Of a stretch of 64,000 bases of DNA, positions 33,592 to 44,817 are shown one piece after another. Position 1 is the first letter of the stretch. Each line of letters begins with the position of its first letter. Made by a program: the position numbers and the translations under genes. Source of the stretch: Posidonia oceanica (lineage: Eukaryota; Streptophyta; Magnoliopsida; Alismatales; Posidoniaceae). The notes beneath the pieces were generated by a model. The model had not been told where the DNA came from and made no database searches. It saw nothing but the letters and a program-made list of their open reading frames with translations. The stretch lies in the NCBI GenBank assembly GCA_037176725.1, contig JAZBRS010000023.1, forward strand, positions 31,491,001-31,555,000. Reading direction: 5' to 3'.

Positions 33592-35932
33592 GTGATCACC
33601 TGTTCTTGGTCAGTGATGGCCCAGTTTGTTGGTGACTCCCAGGTCCCTATTGCCCTAGAGGCGGCGCCTCTTTCGGTCCCTTCGGCTCCTGCATTGACTC
33701 CTTCTATGCCAGCGTCTCCTTCTCTGGTACAGCTACCTCCCTCTTATTCTGTGGGGCAGTGGCAGGCTCCGTCGGACCCGGTTGTCGAGACTGTCTTGGT
33801 AACCGCCGCCCGTGCTCTGAAGACACCACTGACTCCTCCCCAGGGTAATGTCACTTTTGACACTCACCCTGCTGCGGCAAATTACACCTTAGGACCTCCG
33901 TCTCTTGGACAATCTGTGTCCCAGCCGCTTGATTCTGGTCCTCCGCGAGTCCTGCAACTTAGCATACCTACTGACGGGTCCCTTGAGATGCAGTTCCAGT
34001 AGCTGATGGAGACTGCCTAGAGACTATAGGGCATGGCTCTATCTCTTCGCCCTTCATTTATTCCTGCTACTCCTGAGGCTCCGCTGCGACCTGCTCTTAC
34101 GTCGCAGGCATTCCCCTCTGCTCTCCTGCCCAGACCACCGCCTCAGCTACTCATTGCTCAGGCGATGGGGGCCTAGCTTCCGCCTCCTGCATATGCACAA
34201 CACCCTACACAGCATCCTCCTCTGGCACCTGGTGGTCAGTCCTTGGGACTAATCGGAGCGCAGCACCCCTCTGGCCTATAGCCCGGCACCGTGCCGGTGC
34301 AGCAGCTGACGCTCCAGCACTCTGCATCACCTACTGCTCAGCATGCTAGTTATTCATACCCCCTGCATCAGCAATACCCCACCCCAGCACACATACCTGT
34401 ACACACAACACACCTGCACGAATACGCCGCCCATCCCGTCGCTCCACCAGGCGATGTGATGGTTGACCCAGAGGAGCACCTAGGTGCATCTTATGCGGCG
34501 TATGTGGCCCCTGCCCCTGCTGTATCACCTCCTTTGGTTGCAGCTCCAGACTCTAACGACGACAGGTTCGCTGTTCTGGAGAAAGCACTTCGACAAGTGC
34601 AGGGTACAGACCACCAGTCTTACCAGTTCCGGGACCTCTGTTACTTCCTAAAGGCGGTACTCCCCCCGAAGTTCCGCATCTCGGTATTTGAAAAATGGAG
34701 ATCTCGCTCAGCTCCAGGCTGACGAGAGGTTGCTAATCCGCTTGTTCCAGAAAAGTCTAAGTGGCCCTGCGCTCAAGTGGTTCACCTCACTTGATATGGC
34801 CAGCACTAAGACGTGGAACGACCTCAGTCAGGTGTTCCTGGGACAATATTCCTTCAACTTGGACCTGGTCCCTAAGCACGCGGACCTGGTCGCATTAAAG
34901 CAGAACCCCGACGAGCCGTTCGGGGAGTATGTCGGCCGCTGGCGTGCACTCGCTTCGCAGGTTCAAGACGGACCCTCTGATGAGGAGTCCCTCGAGATTG
35001 TGATCGGGGGTGCGCAGCCTGTTGTTGGGGCTCTGCTCAGCATTCAACCTGTCACAACCTTCTCTGCACTAATTCAGGCTGGCACCCGCGTGGAGTGTTC
35101 GCTACGGAGTGGCAACTTCCCGGCACTCTCTGTGTTTGCCAAGCAGGCCACCGCCAGCAGCAACAGCAACAACACCAGCAGCAACATCAACGGCAACAGC
35201 AGTGGTACCACCAGCAGCCAGCCCAAGAAAAAGGACTCGCTAAAGCCTGCTGTTGCCTACGTCAACCCCACGCCCGTGCCTGTTCAGCTGGCGGTTCGGC
35301 CTCCCCCGCATCAAGTAGTTTATGCACCAGCACCTAGGGCAGCTCCCACACCACAAATCACCACCACCACCCAACCGGTGTATCCTGTTGCACCAGCCCG
35401 GCAATCTCAGCCCTAGGGGCAGAGGCGACCACGGCGTCAATTCACTCCACTGGTGGAGCCGTTAAGCGCCGTCCTCCCCAAGGTTGTGACATTTCTGAGG
35501 TTTCCCGAGGCTCACCCTTTGCCAAATCTACTTCCGCATTGGCATAAGGCGCACCTTTTCTGCGACTTTCATCAAGCCCCCGGGCACTCGACGAACAGTT
35601 GCCTCACTCTGCAGGATGCCATCCAGAACTTGATCGAATCGGGAACAATTTCGATCCACACGCACGAGGCACCTTCTTCTGTTCCACCATCAGCATTAGC
35701 CCCTGCATCAGCATTAGCACCCCCTCATCCCAGCATTGTCCACCAGCCCCTCCCAGAGCATCCCAATCCGGAAGGCACGGGGACCTGGGGAATCTATTCT
35801 CTCTTCCACTCTGGGCCTGCTACGTCTGTGGTAGACCCCTCCGAGCTCATTCATGATGTCTTGGAGCCCTTCCCTCTAGCTCTGTATCGTGTGGCCATTG
35901 CCGGCTCTGAGTCGGGAGTCCATATGAACTGA
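33592..35932 (+). pseudogene. Element A gag
   Basis: The frame from ATG 33592 is Pro/Ala/Gln-rich at first. It is broken by several TAG codons (for example 34000-34002, soon after, and near 34174), consistent with CAG to TAG. After a small frame-shifting deletion near 34690 the gag core follows (34688-35416): LFQKSLSGPALKWFTSLDMA, the Retrotrans_gag signature, and a Ser/Asn-rich tail. From 35453 comes a zinc-finger-like CDFHQAPGHSTNSC. Compared with element E gag, about 16 codons after FRI.EF.K are lost. Gag would form the virus-like particle. The stops show the copy is dead. Confidence 0.85.
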
Positions 35933-36555
35933 TCACGTGCCAGGCCGGGGCGCTCCGCCACTCGCCCTACCATGCATCCTTAGGCCCCTGCCCCTGTACA
36001 CCTTCAAGCCAGACCTCAGGCCCAGACCCCAGCCTCCTATTTAGGTAGGCCCCCAGTCAGCCTATTAGCCTGGTCTCAGCCAGGGCCTCCAGCAACCTAC
36101 CAGCACCAGCATCCTTCTCCCTATTACCCAGCCAGCCCTCCGGTAGCCCCTCTTGTGCTCGCAGCACGGGCGCCTACGGTTATTAACTTAACCTGGGACC
36201 CCCATCGAGTGCCCTATGACTATGCCATGGAAACGTGCGCAGAAGTTACGTGATCGGGGAGGGTATACCAGTCCGCAGCACCGGTGGTAAGGCCCAGCCG
36301 TCCAGCACCCACTGCACCTCCACCAGCAAGCCAGCCGGCAGCACCTCTACCTGTTAGCCAGCCCACAGCACCCCCAGCATCAAGCCAACCCCCTGCACTA
36401 GCCCGGTAGAGCCAACTCCTAGAGCACCCCCACCTACTGCCAGAAAGCCACACCACAAAACAGATATCACTTCCCAGCTTAGGAGGGTTAAGGCTGATAT
36501 TTCCATTTGGGACCTTATACACTCCTCTTCCGAACACTGTGAGGTTTTTCTCTGA
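35933..36555 (+). other. Gag-protease spacer of element A
   Basis: A Pro/Ala/Gln-rich region is readable in pieces with stops and frame changes. No domain is recognised. The minus-strand frames at 36220-36726 are shadows. Confidence 0.4.
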
Positions 36556-37404
36556 GTGTTCCAAGTTGCCCCTGTGTCCCAAGCCATAGAACCCACGGCC
36601 CTGGAGAGCATGGTTGGCGTCATCGCGGAGCCGCAGATCATCTCTTTCACGAGCGATGAGCTGCCTCCGGCGGGGATTAATCATAACCAACCCTTGTTTG
36701 TCACGGTGCAATACAAAAACTTCCACATTCCCCTATTGCTGGTTGATAACAGGTCAGGCCTTAATGTCTGTCCGTTGCGCACTGCAAACAGGCTCGGATT
36801 CAAAGCCGAGGATATCACTCCGGCGATAAAGGGAATGACAGCTTTTGATAATACGCACCATGACGCTCTAGGGATTCTGATTATTCCTTTGATCATCGGC
36901 CCGGTCACCTTCGATGTGGAATTCTACATTGTTGACTTGGAGCCTAACTTTAACTTCTTGCTTGGGCGCCCTTGGCTGCACAAGCATCAGGTCATCCCCT
37001 CGACCCTCCACCGCATGATCAAGTTTTGCCACGGCGACGATGTTATCGTTGTAATGGCAGAAAACTTTGAGAAAGAGCAGATCGAGGCGGTTGCACCCAT
37101 CTCTTCGCATACTATCCCTTTTGACCCTGAACTTTCAGCTGCTTTGTATTGAGTTAATCGGTGTGAGCTGGTTAGCTTTGTACCTGATCTTGAACGTGTC
37201 AACTCCTTGACTGTTCTCAACAACCCCTTTCGGATGGTCGAAAACGTCTGTCACAGATGGGGCTATGTCAAGGGAGCGCCGCTCGGGCGATATGGCCAGG
37301 GAATCGCTGAGCCAATCAGAGCAGCAGAGCAAAGAGAGTCTGAAGGCCTTGGATACGATTTACAGTCCAGCAAAGACAGATGCATGCTGCCCAAGGATCA
37401 GTGA
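36556..37404 (+). pseudogene. Element A aspartic protease and G-patch-like segment
   Basis: The open frame 36556-37152 has the retropepsin pattern: LPLLLVDNRSGLNVCPL near residue 60-76, a flap-like segment, and NFLLGRPWLHKHQVIPS near residue 145. Ogre-type proteases carry D-N-G at the active site. Here the Gly is Arg (DNR), probably a G-to-A change, so activity is unlikely. In the same frame, after a stop, 37207-37404 has a degenerate G-patch-like string (RWGYVKGAPLGRYGQGI). The protease would cleave the polyprotein. Confidence 0.75.
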
Positions 37405-39515
37405 ATGGCTATCCCACAGGACCTCAGTAACTTCACCAGTGCAGGTATCCTGGATTCAAACAGCAGTGAAGCCTCAACGCAGCAGGCGTCATGTCCAAGC
37501 TCTCAGCTGCTAGAGGAAGAATGGGTCTGCATCGAAGATTACTACTCAGATGAGGAGTCTGGCATAGTTGAGGCAGCTCCAACCAGCAGCAAAGATCAAC
37601 TTAGCATGACTGCGACCCGGTCAGTTTGCTTGCCACTCACTGATGAAGCAACAGAATTGGCAAACCCTAGGGCGGGGCTGACAATTTCCCCTCTTCCTAC
37701 AGCATCACCAAAGTTACCGACAGTTGCAGCCACAGCACCAAAATCAGAAGCACACCCGTCGGCGTTATCCAGCAGTCAGCTTGTGGCCGCAACTGCACCA
37801 GCATGGAAATCACCTTCTCAAGCGGCACAGTCAGTTGGATCAGGCGGCAGCGTGACTTAGCCTGCATCATTGACAGTGCCACAAGCAAGCCAGGCGGCTT
37901 TGTCAGGCATACCGCTGTCAGCCTCAGCAGATCTTGCTATGTAGAAGATTCTCGCCGCTGCTACCGGGAGACCACCACTGTCACCCACGGGCACCGGCGC
38001 TTCATCCCCAAGCATGGCGGCCCGGCCATTGGCCCCTCAGAAGGACAGTTGTGCCTCCCCGCTAGCAACAGCAGTGATCTTGGTAGCATACCCAACAGCA
38101 GCAAAGCAGATGCCCCAAGTAGCAGAAAACCCAGTAGTCGAGCCAGGGCCGGCCGCAAGCCCGACAGTCGCTTATTACGTTGACTCACCCTCGGATGAGG
38201 AGGCAGGAGTGGCTGCAGATGCTCAGATTGATTTCTCTATGGGAGACTTAGAGTAGTTATTCCAGGAGCAGCTTGCGTCACTAGCGCAGGACGTGGCAGA
38301 GCATGAGACTACACAGAAGAAGGGGAAGGCCGTGGCCACAGATCCCTCTATCATGGTCGTAGAGGAAGATCTAGCGAGGCACTCGTCAGACCAGATGAAC
38401 TGATCACCCTGCAGCCAGGGGGTGAGTCTCGATGGTTTGTGCAGTGCATGCCACACTTAGACAATGCAGCAGGCAGCAGTACCCTGATTAGCCACTGGCC
38501 TGATATATCCTTGGTGGACACACCAGAGCATGCAAAAGAAGCAACTGCACAGCAGATACCAATAGCATTAGCACCACAGGCAGCACCAGTAGCACAGCAA
38601 GTAGTAGTGGTACCCCATGCAGAGCTCCATGCAGAGCACCATGCAGAGCTCCATGCAGAGCACCATGCAGAGCACCATGCAGAGTCCCATGCAGAGCACC
38701 ATGTTGAGTCCCATGCAGAGCACCATGCAGAGTCCCATGCAGAGCACCATGCAGAGCCCCATGTAGAGCACCATGTAGAGTCCCATGCAAAGCACCATGC
38801 AGAGTCCCATGCAGAGTCCCATGCAGAGCACCATGCAGAGTCCCATGTAGAGCAACATGCAGTAGAAGTAGAGCAACATGCAGCAGAGCAACATGCAGTA
38901 GAGCAACATGCAGTAGAAGTAGAGCAACATGCAGTAGAGCAACATGCAATAGATGTAGAGCGACATGCAGTAGTAGTAGAGCAACATGCACCTGTGGTAG
39001 TAGAGCAACATCCACCAGCGGCAGTACAACATGCATCGGCAGCGGCACAACATGCACAGGCAATAGTGCAGCAGGCACCAGCAGCAAGCAGTAGCATATG
39101 CAGCCCCCACACAGCAGGCAGTAGCACAGTTAGCCCCAGTACAGTCAGCAGCAGCAGAATTAACAGAATCAGCAGAGTCAAAGCAGGCAGAGCCAGCTGA
39201 GGAGCTTGCCAGGACAGAGGTCACGCGCTGAGGGTATAAAAACACTTGGGTATGCGTGACCATCCTGAAGCGTCACCTGGGCCAAGCAGCGGAACACTTG
39301 TACTCCTTCGATATCTCAGACCCCACCTTTGAAAAGGAGATCCTCTCAGAGCTAATTGCATATGGAGAGGAGGATGATGTAGGCGAAGATGAGAATGATG
39401 AACCATCGCCCGAGTTCCGGCCCCACGACGACGATCCAGAAGGCCCCAACCTCCATGTCGAAGAAGAGACAGAGGTTGTCAGCATTGGCACAGCAGAAGA
39501 AGTCAGAGAGGTCCA
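37405..39515 (+). pseudogene. Element A linker up to the lost RT, with His/Glu repeats
   Basis: The linker is low-complexity, acidic and Ser/Ala-rich (37405-38256), then has a frame (38439-39200) containing 12-bp repeats. From 39256 a segment TILKRHLGQAAEHLYSFD and a final acidic stretch ending VSIGTAEEVREV occur. This last part lines up with the segment just before RT in element B (VNLGTEDDTRPV). Immediately after, at about 39516, the sequence becomes LTR, so RT, RNase H and integrase are deleted. Confidence 0.65.
38613..39060. repeat. 12-bp repeats coding for a His/Glu/Ala-rich tract
   Basis: About 35 units of CATGCAGAGCAC / CATGCAGAGTCC type grade into CATGCAGTAGAAGTAGAGCAA. In the gag-pro direction they encode HAEHHAESHAEH and later EQHAVEVEQHA. 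Because the unit is a multiple of three, other frames stay open too (long minus-strand Cys/Thr- or Leu/His-rich frames), which are shadows. Confidence 0.85.
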
Positions 39516-41202
39516 CTTGTTTTCTGTAAACCCATGCTATATGCTTCCTTAAATGTTCTCTGATGCCATGCCATGCTTATTAGCTTGTTCCATGCTTGTT
39601 TGAATCATCTTTGCATGCTCTGATGACCATCTGTCTCCTGCCTGCATTGGACGCCAAGGTGAGCCACGTCCAACGTTGGACGCTGGTTCACCCTGTGTCC
39701 AACACTCCTGTTAGCCATAGCTTGTTGCCATGCCTATATCATGCATATTTTTGATGCTATTTTGTGATCCATGCTTGCTTAGAGATGCCTGACCCCTATG
39801 GCAATCATGCTTAGGTTTGCTAGGATTTCTTTAAGTTGCTCATTCCCTTTTGCAAGTTTTAAGCCTATATTCTTATGCATGCTCCCTTTTTATCTTGTCC
39901 TCTTGGATTTAATGCTTGCCATGTTTGCTGTGGATGTCTATTTTGTCCTGGTTTGCCTTAGCATAACTGCATGCATGTAGGTGGGGTCAGAGCTAAGCTC
40001 CCCCTTTAGAATAGGTAGGTCTGCATGCTCTGGTCGTTGGACACCAGAGCCTTCAGCGTCCAACGTTGGACGCTGCTGGCTCTAGCGTCCAACATCCTGG
40101 CTCTTCATCTTGCTGTTTAAAGCTAGTTTAATGCTCTGATCTTGCTTGTTTGCCTATCTACTGTGTTCCCATGCATGCTTAGCCTCTTTAGCAACTGTTC
40201 TTTAACTTCTGTGGATTATTTTGCTATTTTATGCATGTTTTTTTGTGTGCTGTGCCTCCCAGGGCATTGTACGCTGCTGGTGTTGGCGTCCAACATTAGA
40301 CGCCGGCCTAGCTTGCGTCCAACGACCTGGTTGTGTCTCTGACCTGGCACAGGCTGCAGGTAAGGTTCTTTCTGGTTCCTTTGTGACCCCATGCTTGTAT
40401 GCTTGCCCTATGCTTTTATCCAGTAGCCCCAATGCATGCTCCCATTTTTATTTTGCCATTGTATGCCTCTTTCTTTCCCCTGCCTTCTGTTGTTTTAGCT
40501 TTGCACCTTGCTTTGCACTGTTTTCCACGTTTCGCATCGTTTTCCGCACCTGTCTTGCTTTATCGCTTGCATGTCACTTGCATTGCTTGGTTTCCCCGCC
40601 GTTTTGTTTTATCGGCTGCATTTGCATATAGGGCAATGATGCTTACTGCTTAGGAGTTCTCACGAACCAGGGTCCGCCCAGTTCGGAACACTAGCAGTGT
40701 GGCTGAGCACATAGATAGCACGTTTATTTCTTTTGCATAGCAGGTAGCCATTTATGGCATTTAGGCATTAGGCTAGCAATTCCCTGCATTAGCACGAGAT
40801 TGCCTAAGAAAGACCAACTCTCGGACGTATCGGGGGTGCCTAACACCTTCCCTGTGCGTAACAGGAGTCCTTGCCCTTTCTCTTGGCTCGCATCGACCTT
40901 CTCCTTTATCCTAGGCTCGAGTCATAACATAGCATAGTATAGCATAGCTTAGCTTAGCATTGCATCCCTTTGCCCCTCCTTGCATCCGATTTCGCATGTC
41001 TTTTCATGCTTAACCCCATGTTTTCCCTATCTTCCAATTTAATAGACCCGGTGGCGACTCCGAATTGTCTTATCATTTCTTTTCTTTTCTTTTGCCAGCG
41101 TTTTCGAGTTGAGTTTCTTCCCTCGGATCCAGTCGCATATTTTGATCGGTGCACGCAAGCTTTGGTATCGTGCATGGATGATCAGAATTCAGGATTACTA
41201 CA
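39516..41202 (+). mobile_element. Element A 3' LTR, 5'-truncated and internally deleted
   Basis: Matches the 5' LTR from about 30338 onward; the first 1.14 kb is missing and the junction shares CTTGTTTT with the linker. A second deletion of about 410 bp (equivalent of about 31315-31735) joins TTCTGTT to GTTTTAGC near 40488. Hairpin pairs remain at about 39649-39705, 40037-40093 and 40268-40324. Confidence 0.9.
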
Positions 41203-41600
41203 ATGTGGAAGAGGGAAATCGTCTTTTGGGCATGCTTCATTGAGGTTCCTGTAGTCAATGCACACGCGCACTTTGCCATCTTTCTTCATTATTGGAACTA
41301 TGTTGGCAATCCACTCTGGATACACCACAACTCTGATGAACTTTGCCTTGTGTAGCTTGTCTATCTCTTCTTTGACTTTTAGAGCAAGGTCTGGACGTAG
41401 ACGCCAAAGCTTCTGCTTCGCTGTCTTAGCGCTTGGCTTGAAAGGGAGCCTGTGCTCCACCAGTAGTGAATCAAGCCCGGGCATTTCTCTGTAGGAGAAG
41501 GCCAGTACCTTCAAATATTTTTTGAGTAGTTTTTCCATTCTGGTTCGTTCACTTGAGTTGAGGGCAAAGTTTATCCGAACTGGTCTTGTATCATCTTCAG
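41203..41600 (-). pseudogene. Element B reverse transcriptase, N-terminal part
   Basis: The minus frame encodes the start of a Ty3/gypsy RT: HRLPFKPSAKTAKQKLWR, then WIANIVPIMKKDGKVRVCID and YRNLNEACPKDDFPLPH, where element A is inserted. It is in the same frame as gag, both protease-like domains and the G-patch further right. The gag-pol of B was thus one continuous frame up to the RNase H region. Confidence 0.9.
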
Positions 41601-42720
41601 TGCCTAGATTGACTTCTTCTGTTTCTTCAGCGGCAGCCTTGGTCTGCTCATCGTATTTTTTTATCATTTCTTCGAAGATGGCGGGGTCTACTAATTCTTC
41701 ATCTGGGTCCTCTTCTATATCCACCAGCTCAAAGACTTCATAGTTTCCAGTGTTTTTGCTAGTAATGTTTGACATTTCTTCGACCAGGAAGATGGCATGC
41801 GACGTGGCTAGCTCTCGTGGTAATGCCGTGGTACAGTGACATACGCTGACAGTTTGGTTGATCGGCTCCTTCCTATTCTGGCTTGCACACTTAGTAGAGT
41901 GATTAGATACTTTTTGTGAGGACACGGTGGCAGTTAGGCCGTCCATGCCTTGCCCTCGTCTACCTTCTCCACTACTAACTAAACTAGGAAGTAAATTGCC
42001 GGAAAGTAAATCATGCGAAAACAAAATGCAGGAATTAAATGCGGGAAAGAAATTATTTACAAGAGTAGGGGGTTCGCCCCTAGGTTTGTCTCCACGGTGG
42101 AGGCGGTTCACCATCGGGCATTCAGTGTGTGGCCTCGGCCCCTTCTTGCTCAGAGGGGCAAGGCCGTAGGTTGTTGAAGAGACAGGTGAGCTCGCAGATG
42201 GGGTCAGAGTCTTCTGCTTCGGTGCCTTCAGTGGAGGTTCGGAGGAGTTGCTTGCTTGGACGTCCAGAGGCAAGGGAGTTCAGTCTGTGGCCCCGACCCC
42301 TTCTTGCTTAGAGGGGCAATGCCGTAGGTTGTTGAAGAGACAGGTGAGCTCGTAGACGGGGTCAGAGTCCTCTGATTCAGTGCCCTCAGTGGAGGTTCCA
42401 GAGGAGTCGCTTGCTTGAATGTCTGGAGGTAAGGGAGCTTCTGGGGATGCGGGTAGAGTAGTAGGGACCTCTTTGGTGCAAGAGGTTGATGCTTCTTCCT
42501 CGGGCTTCGTCAGAGCATTGAGGATGACTGGAACTTCTTCTGGACAGGGTGAAGGAGTTGGTGCCGTCTTGGGATCTGTAAGAGTGCCGAGGATGACGAG
42601 CTTAGAGGCTTCTTCAAGGCGGTGAGAAGAAGTTGCAGCTGTTGTTGTTGTTGGGAGGTTGGGAACTGTGTCTGACACTTGCTTGTCGTGCACTTGTAGC
42701 CCGACTGATATGAAGAGGTT
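41601..42720 (-). pseudogene. Element B linker between G-patch and RT
   Basis: This is an acidic, low-complexity linker in the same frame. It includes a 158-bp tandem duplication (42122-42279 and 42280-42437). An A/T-rich 82-bp stretch (minus strand 42060 to 41979) begins CTT|GTAAAT and ends TTTAG and could be a small intron. An intron between protease and RT is known in Ogre elements, but here the frame also stays open through it, so this is only a suggestion. Confidence 0.5.
42122..42437. repeat. 158-bp tandem duplication in element B pol linker
   Basis: TTCAGTGTGTGGCCTCGGCC at 42121 recurs as TTCAGTCTGTGGCCCCGACC at 42279. The following 140 bp are nearly identical (GTTGTTGAAGAGACAGGTGA in both). 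The period is not a multiple of three, so one copy should be read in a changed frame. Confidence 0.8.
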
Positions 42721-42921
42721 GGCAAGTGACCACAATAGAGGTTTGCTTGGATCTGGATGCCCAAGGTACCCTAGCCCGGTACGATTGTGCTCCCCAGGTG
42801 TTTCGAGCGCGTCCCTCATTCCTTGCTCCCGGTGGCCAAGTCCTTTCCCCGGGGTGTACCCTATCTTGAGGAGAATCTCCCAAGGCCTTTTCATGTGGTT
42901 GGGGTAATCGTATTGATTCAT
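42721..42921 (-). pseudogene. Element B G-patch domain
   Basis: The minus frame from ATG 42921 has WEILLKIGYTPGKGLGHREQ and then GLGYLGH, the Gly pattern of a G-patch. G-patch domains bind nucleic acid or helicases and follow the protease in some retroviruses and plant Ty3/gypsy elements. It lies in frame between the second protease-like domain and the RT linker. Confidence 0.75.
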
Positions 42922-42930
42922 ATCAATACT

Positions 42931-43560
42931 CTAGGGAGAAAAGATTTTCTTGACATTGTTTATGGCCTTGGCAGTAGAGTCCCTGATCAATGGTGCTGGC
43001 GTGGTAGTTGGGATTGTCACTAGGTGGGCTTTCGCCTCTACTGGCTCGTCTCCCAATACTTTGATGATCTTCCCTTGGTAAGGGAACTTCATGCATTGGT
43101 GGCGCGGGGAGGTGACTGTCTTGATCTCTTCGATCCATTGGCGCCCTAGGATGAGTCGATACAAGATTGGGGCATCGACTATTATCAGTTATGTTTCTAT
43201 TTAGAGAGGGCCAATGGTAACTTTGACGGTGATCTTCCCCAAGGCTGCTTTCTTGTTATTGTCGTACCCTGATACAGTTAAGGCTGCCAAACATAATTGA
43301 GATTCTGTTAGCCTAATTAACTGTAGGGTTTCTAGGGAGCATACATTTAGAGTTGCCCCTGTATTCACAAGTACACCAGAAAGGTTATAATTGTTTATTA
43401 CAATAGTAACACTTAATGGCACGGTCCTTCTCTCAGGCGGAGCTAGTTCAGAACCAGTAAAGATGACCGTAGGCTCTATGAACATGGCAGCGGCAACGGC
43501 TGCCAGAGTTTCAGCAGTTATGTCCTCCGGTACTTGGGCCTTCTTCAATACCTCCATCAA
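42931..43560 (-). pseudogene. Element B second aspartic-protease-like domain
   Basis: The minus frame has NNYNLSGVLVNTGATLNVCS, then KITVKVTIGPL. After a stop at 43201-43203 it continues YRLILGRQWIEEI and FPYQGKIIKVLGDE, the matching C-terminal half. It resembles the domain at 44038-44440 in order and motifs, but the active-site Asp is Asn (NTG). The 'ATLNVCS' part is closer to the Ogre-type DNGSxLNV signature of element A. It is in the same frame as the first domain, about 300 codons downstream. Whether it once cleaved or is a non-catalytic scaffold is unknown. Confidence 0.7.
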
Positions 43561-44037
43561 GATATCTCGGTGCTTCTCTGAGGCCCTGATCAGCTCGTAG
43601 ATAGAGATCTTCGCTTGTGTCTTCCTGAGCTACTCCAGGATGTCGAAGGTGCCTTCTATTCTCTAAGGTATGTGGAACTCTTGGTGAGGCGGAGAAACGG
43701 CTCGTTCTACATCAGGCGGAGGCGGTGCGACTTGGTTGGAGATCCGCCCTGTTCTTGTGATGGGGGCTTGCTGAGCTTGGTTGTATTCTCCCTTGGCATA
43801 GCTGGACTTAAGCAGAGACAGAGGTCTTCTGAGCAGAGACTGCCCCTGATTTATGGGTAGCTGAGATGAGCTTAACAGTGTAGGTCTTTGGACCTAGGTA
43901 CACCCTTGAGTGGCTTGAACATCTGTGAACTGCTAGAATCCTTGGATGCTTGGGGCTTCATCGTCCCAGTCATCGATCTAGCCGTCTGTGCCACTTGGTG
44001 ATGGATCTCCCATGTGAAATCCTGTCAGATAGGGTCC

Positions 44038-44796
44038 CTAGATCATTTCCAGGGTTGTTTCATGGTCTGCCTTGATGGTGATCATCTCCCCTTGGAATTT
44101 GAACTTTAATAGTTGGTGTGTCGGGGATGCGACTGCACATATTTCTGCCAACCAAGTTCTTCCCACGATTAACGGTTCTGCCAGTTCACACTCCACCACC
44201 ATGACCTTAGTAATGCTGGTGAGGGGGCCGATGGTAATTGCTAGTTGAACCATCCCTATCACCTCTGTTTGACTGTTATCAAAGCCCTTGCAGAAGATCT
44301 TCTCCTTGGTGATCTCTTCTTCTTCGACGTCCAGGTAGTTGTGTGTGTTCAAAGAGCATGCACTGCGACTAGCCCTTGTGTCTACAAGTATACCAGGGAG
44401 GAGGTAACCGTTGACCTCTACAGTGATCACTAAGGGCCAGAGCTGTTTCTCTAGAGTGGGTAGTTCCGAGTCCTTGAAGACTATATTCTTCCGCTCATAT
44501 TCTTTGATGATCTTTCGGGCTAGTTCAAAGGGATCTGTCCCGCCATTCTGCTCTTGGGGTTGACCTTCTCCTGGGAGGAAATTGAAGCATCTGAGGAGCT
44601 CCAGGTCATTTGCCTCGCTTTCTTTGTCTTGTACTGCCTCTATTGGGAATTCCCATTCTACAGATCCCTGTTCAGAGCATATCTCGACCTCATTGCTTTC
44701 CGCAATGGAGGAAGCTAGCTCCAGCTCTAATTCAAGTAGGCAAATGGACACGATCTTGGCCTCTGGTGGACTGCCTTCTGCCTCCAGGTGCGCCAC
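44038..44796 (-). pseudogene. Element B first aspartic protease domain
   Basis: An acidic N-terminal segment is followed by NIVFKDSELPTLEKQLWPLV, LLPGILVDTRASRSACS and EPLIVGRTWLAEICAVASP. This is a retropepsin fold whose active site reads DTR where DTG is expected. Element F has the same domain with DTG intact (63678-63689). Gly to Arg at this place should abolish catalysis. A stop at 44038-44040 follows. Confidence 0.8.
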
Positions 44797-44817
44797 TGGG
44801 TGATTGGGCAGAGGGTT

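Larger units (their letters stand above)
29194..41202 (+). mobile_element. Element A: 12 kb nested Tat/Ogre-like retrotransposon with pol deleted
   Basis: It starts TGTAGACACC and ends GGATTACTACA, with a perfect ATGTG target duplication (29189-29193 and 41203-41207). It is in the orientation opposite to its host B. It holds a full 5' LTR, an Arg-type primer site, a leader, gag, protease and a long linker. The linker runs straight into a 5'-truncated 3' LTR; RT, RNase H and integrase are missing. Counting by eye, the two LTRs differ at about 14 sites in about 980 bp (30341-31320 versus 39518-40490), nearly all transitions, so it is among the younger insertions here. Confidence 0.9.

Noticed and set aside
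38351..39263. Minus-strand ORFs of 199-276 codons, Cys/Thr- or Leu/His-rich
   Set aside because: Shadows of the 12-bp repeat in element A.
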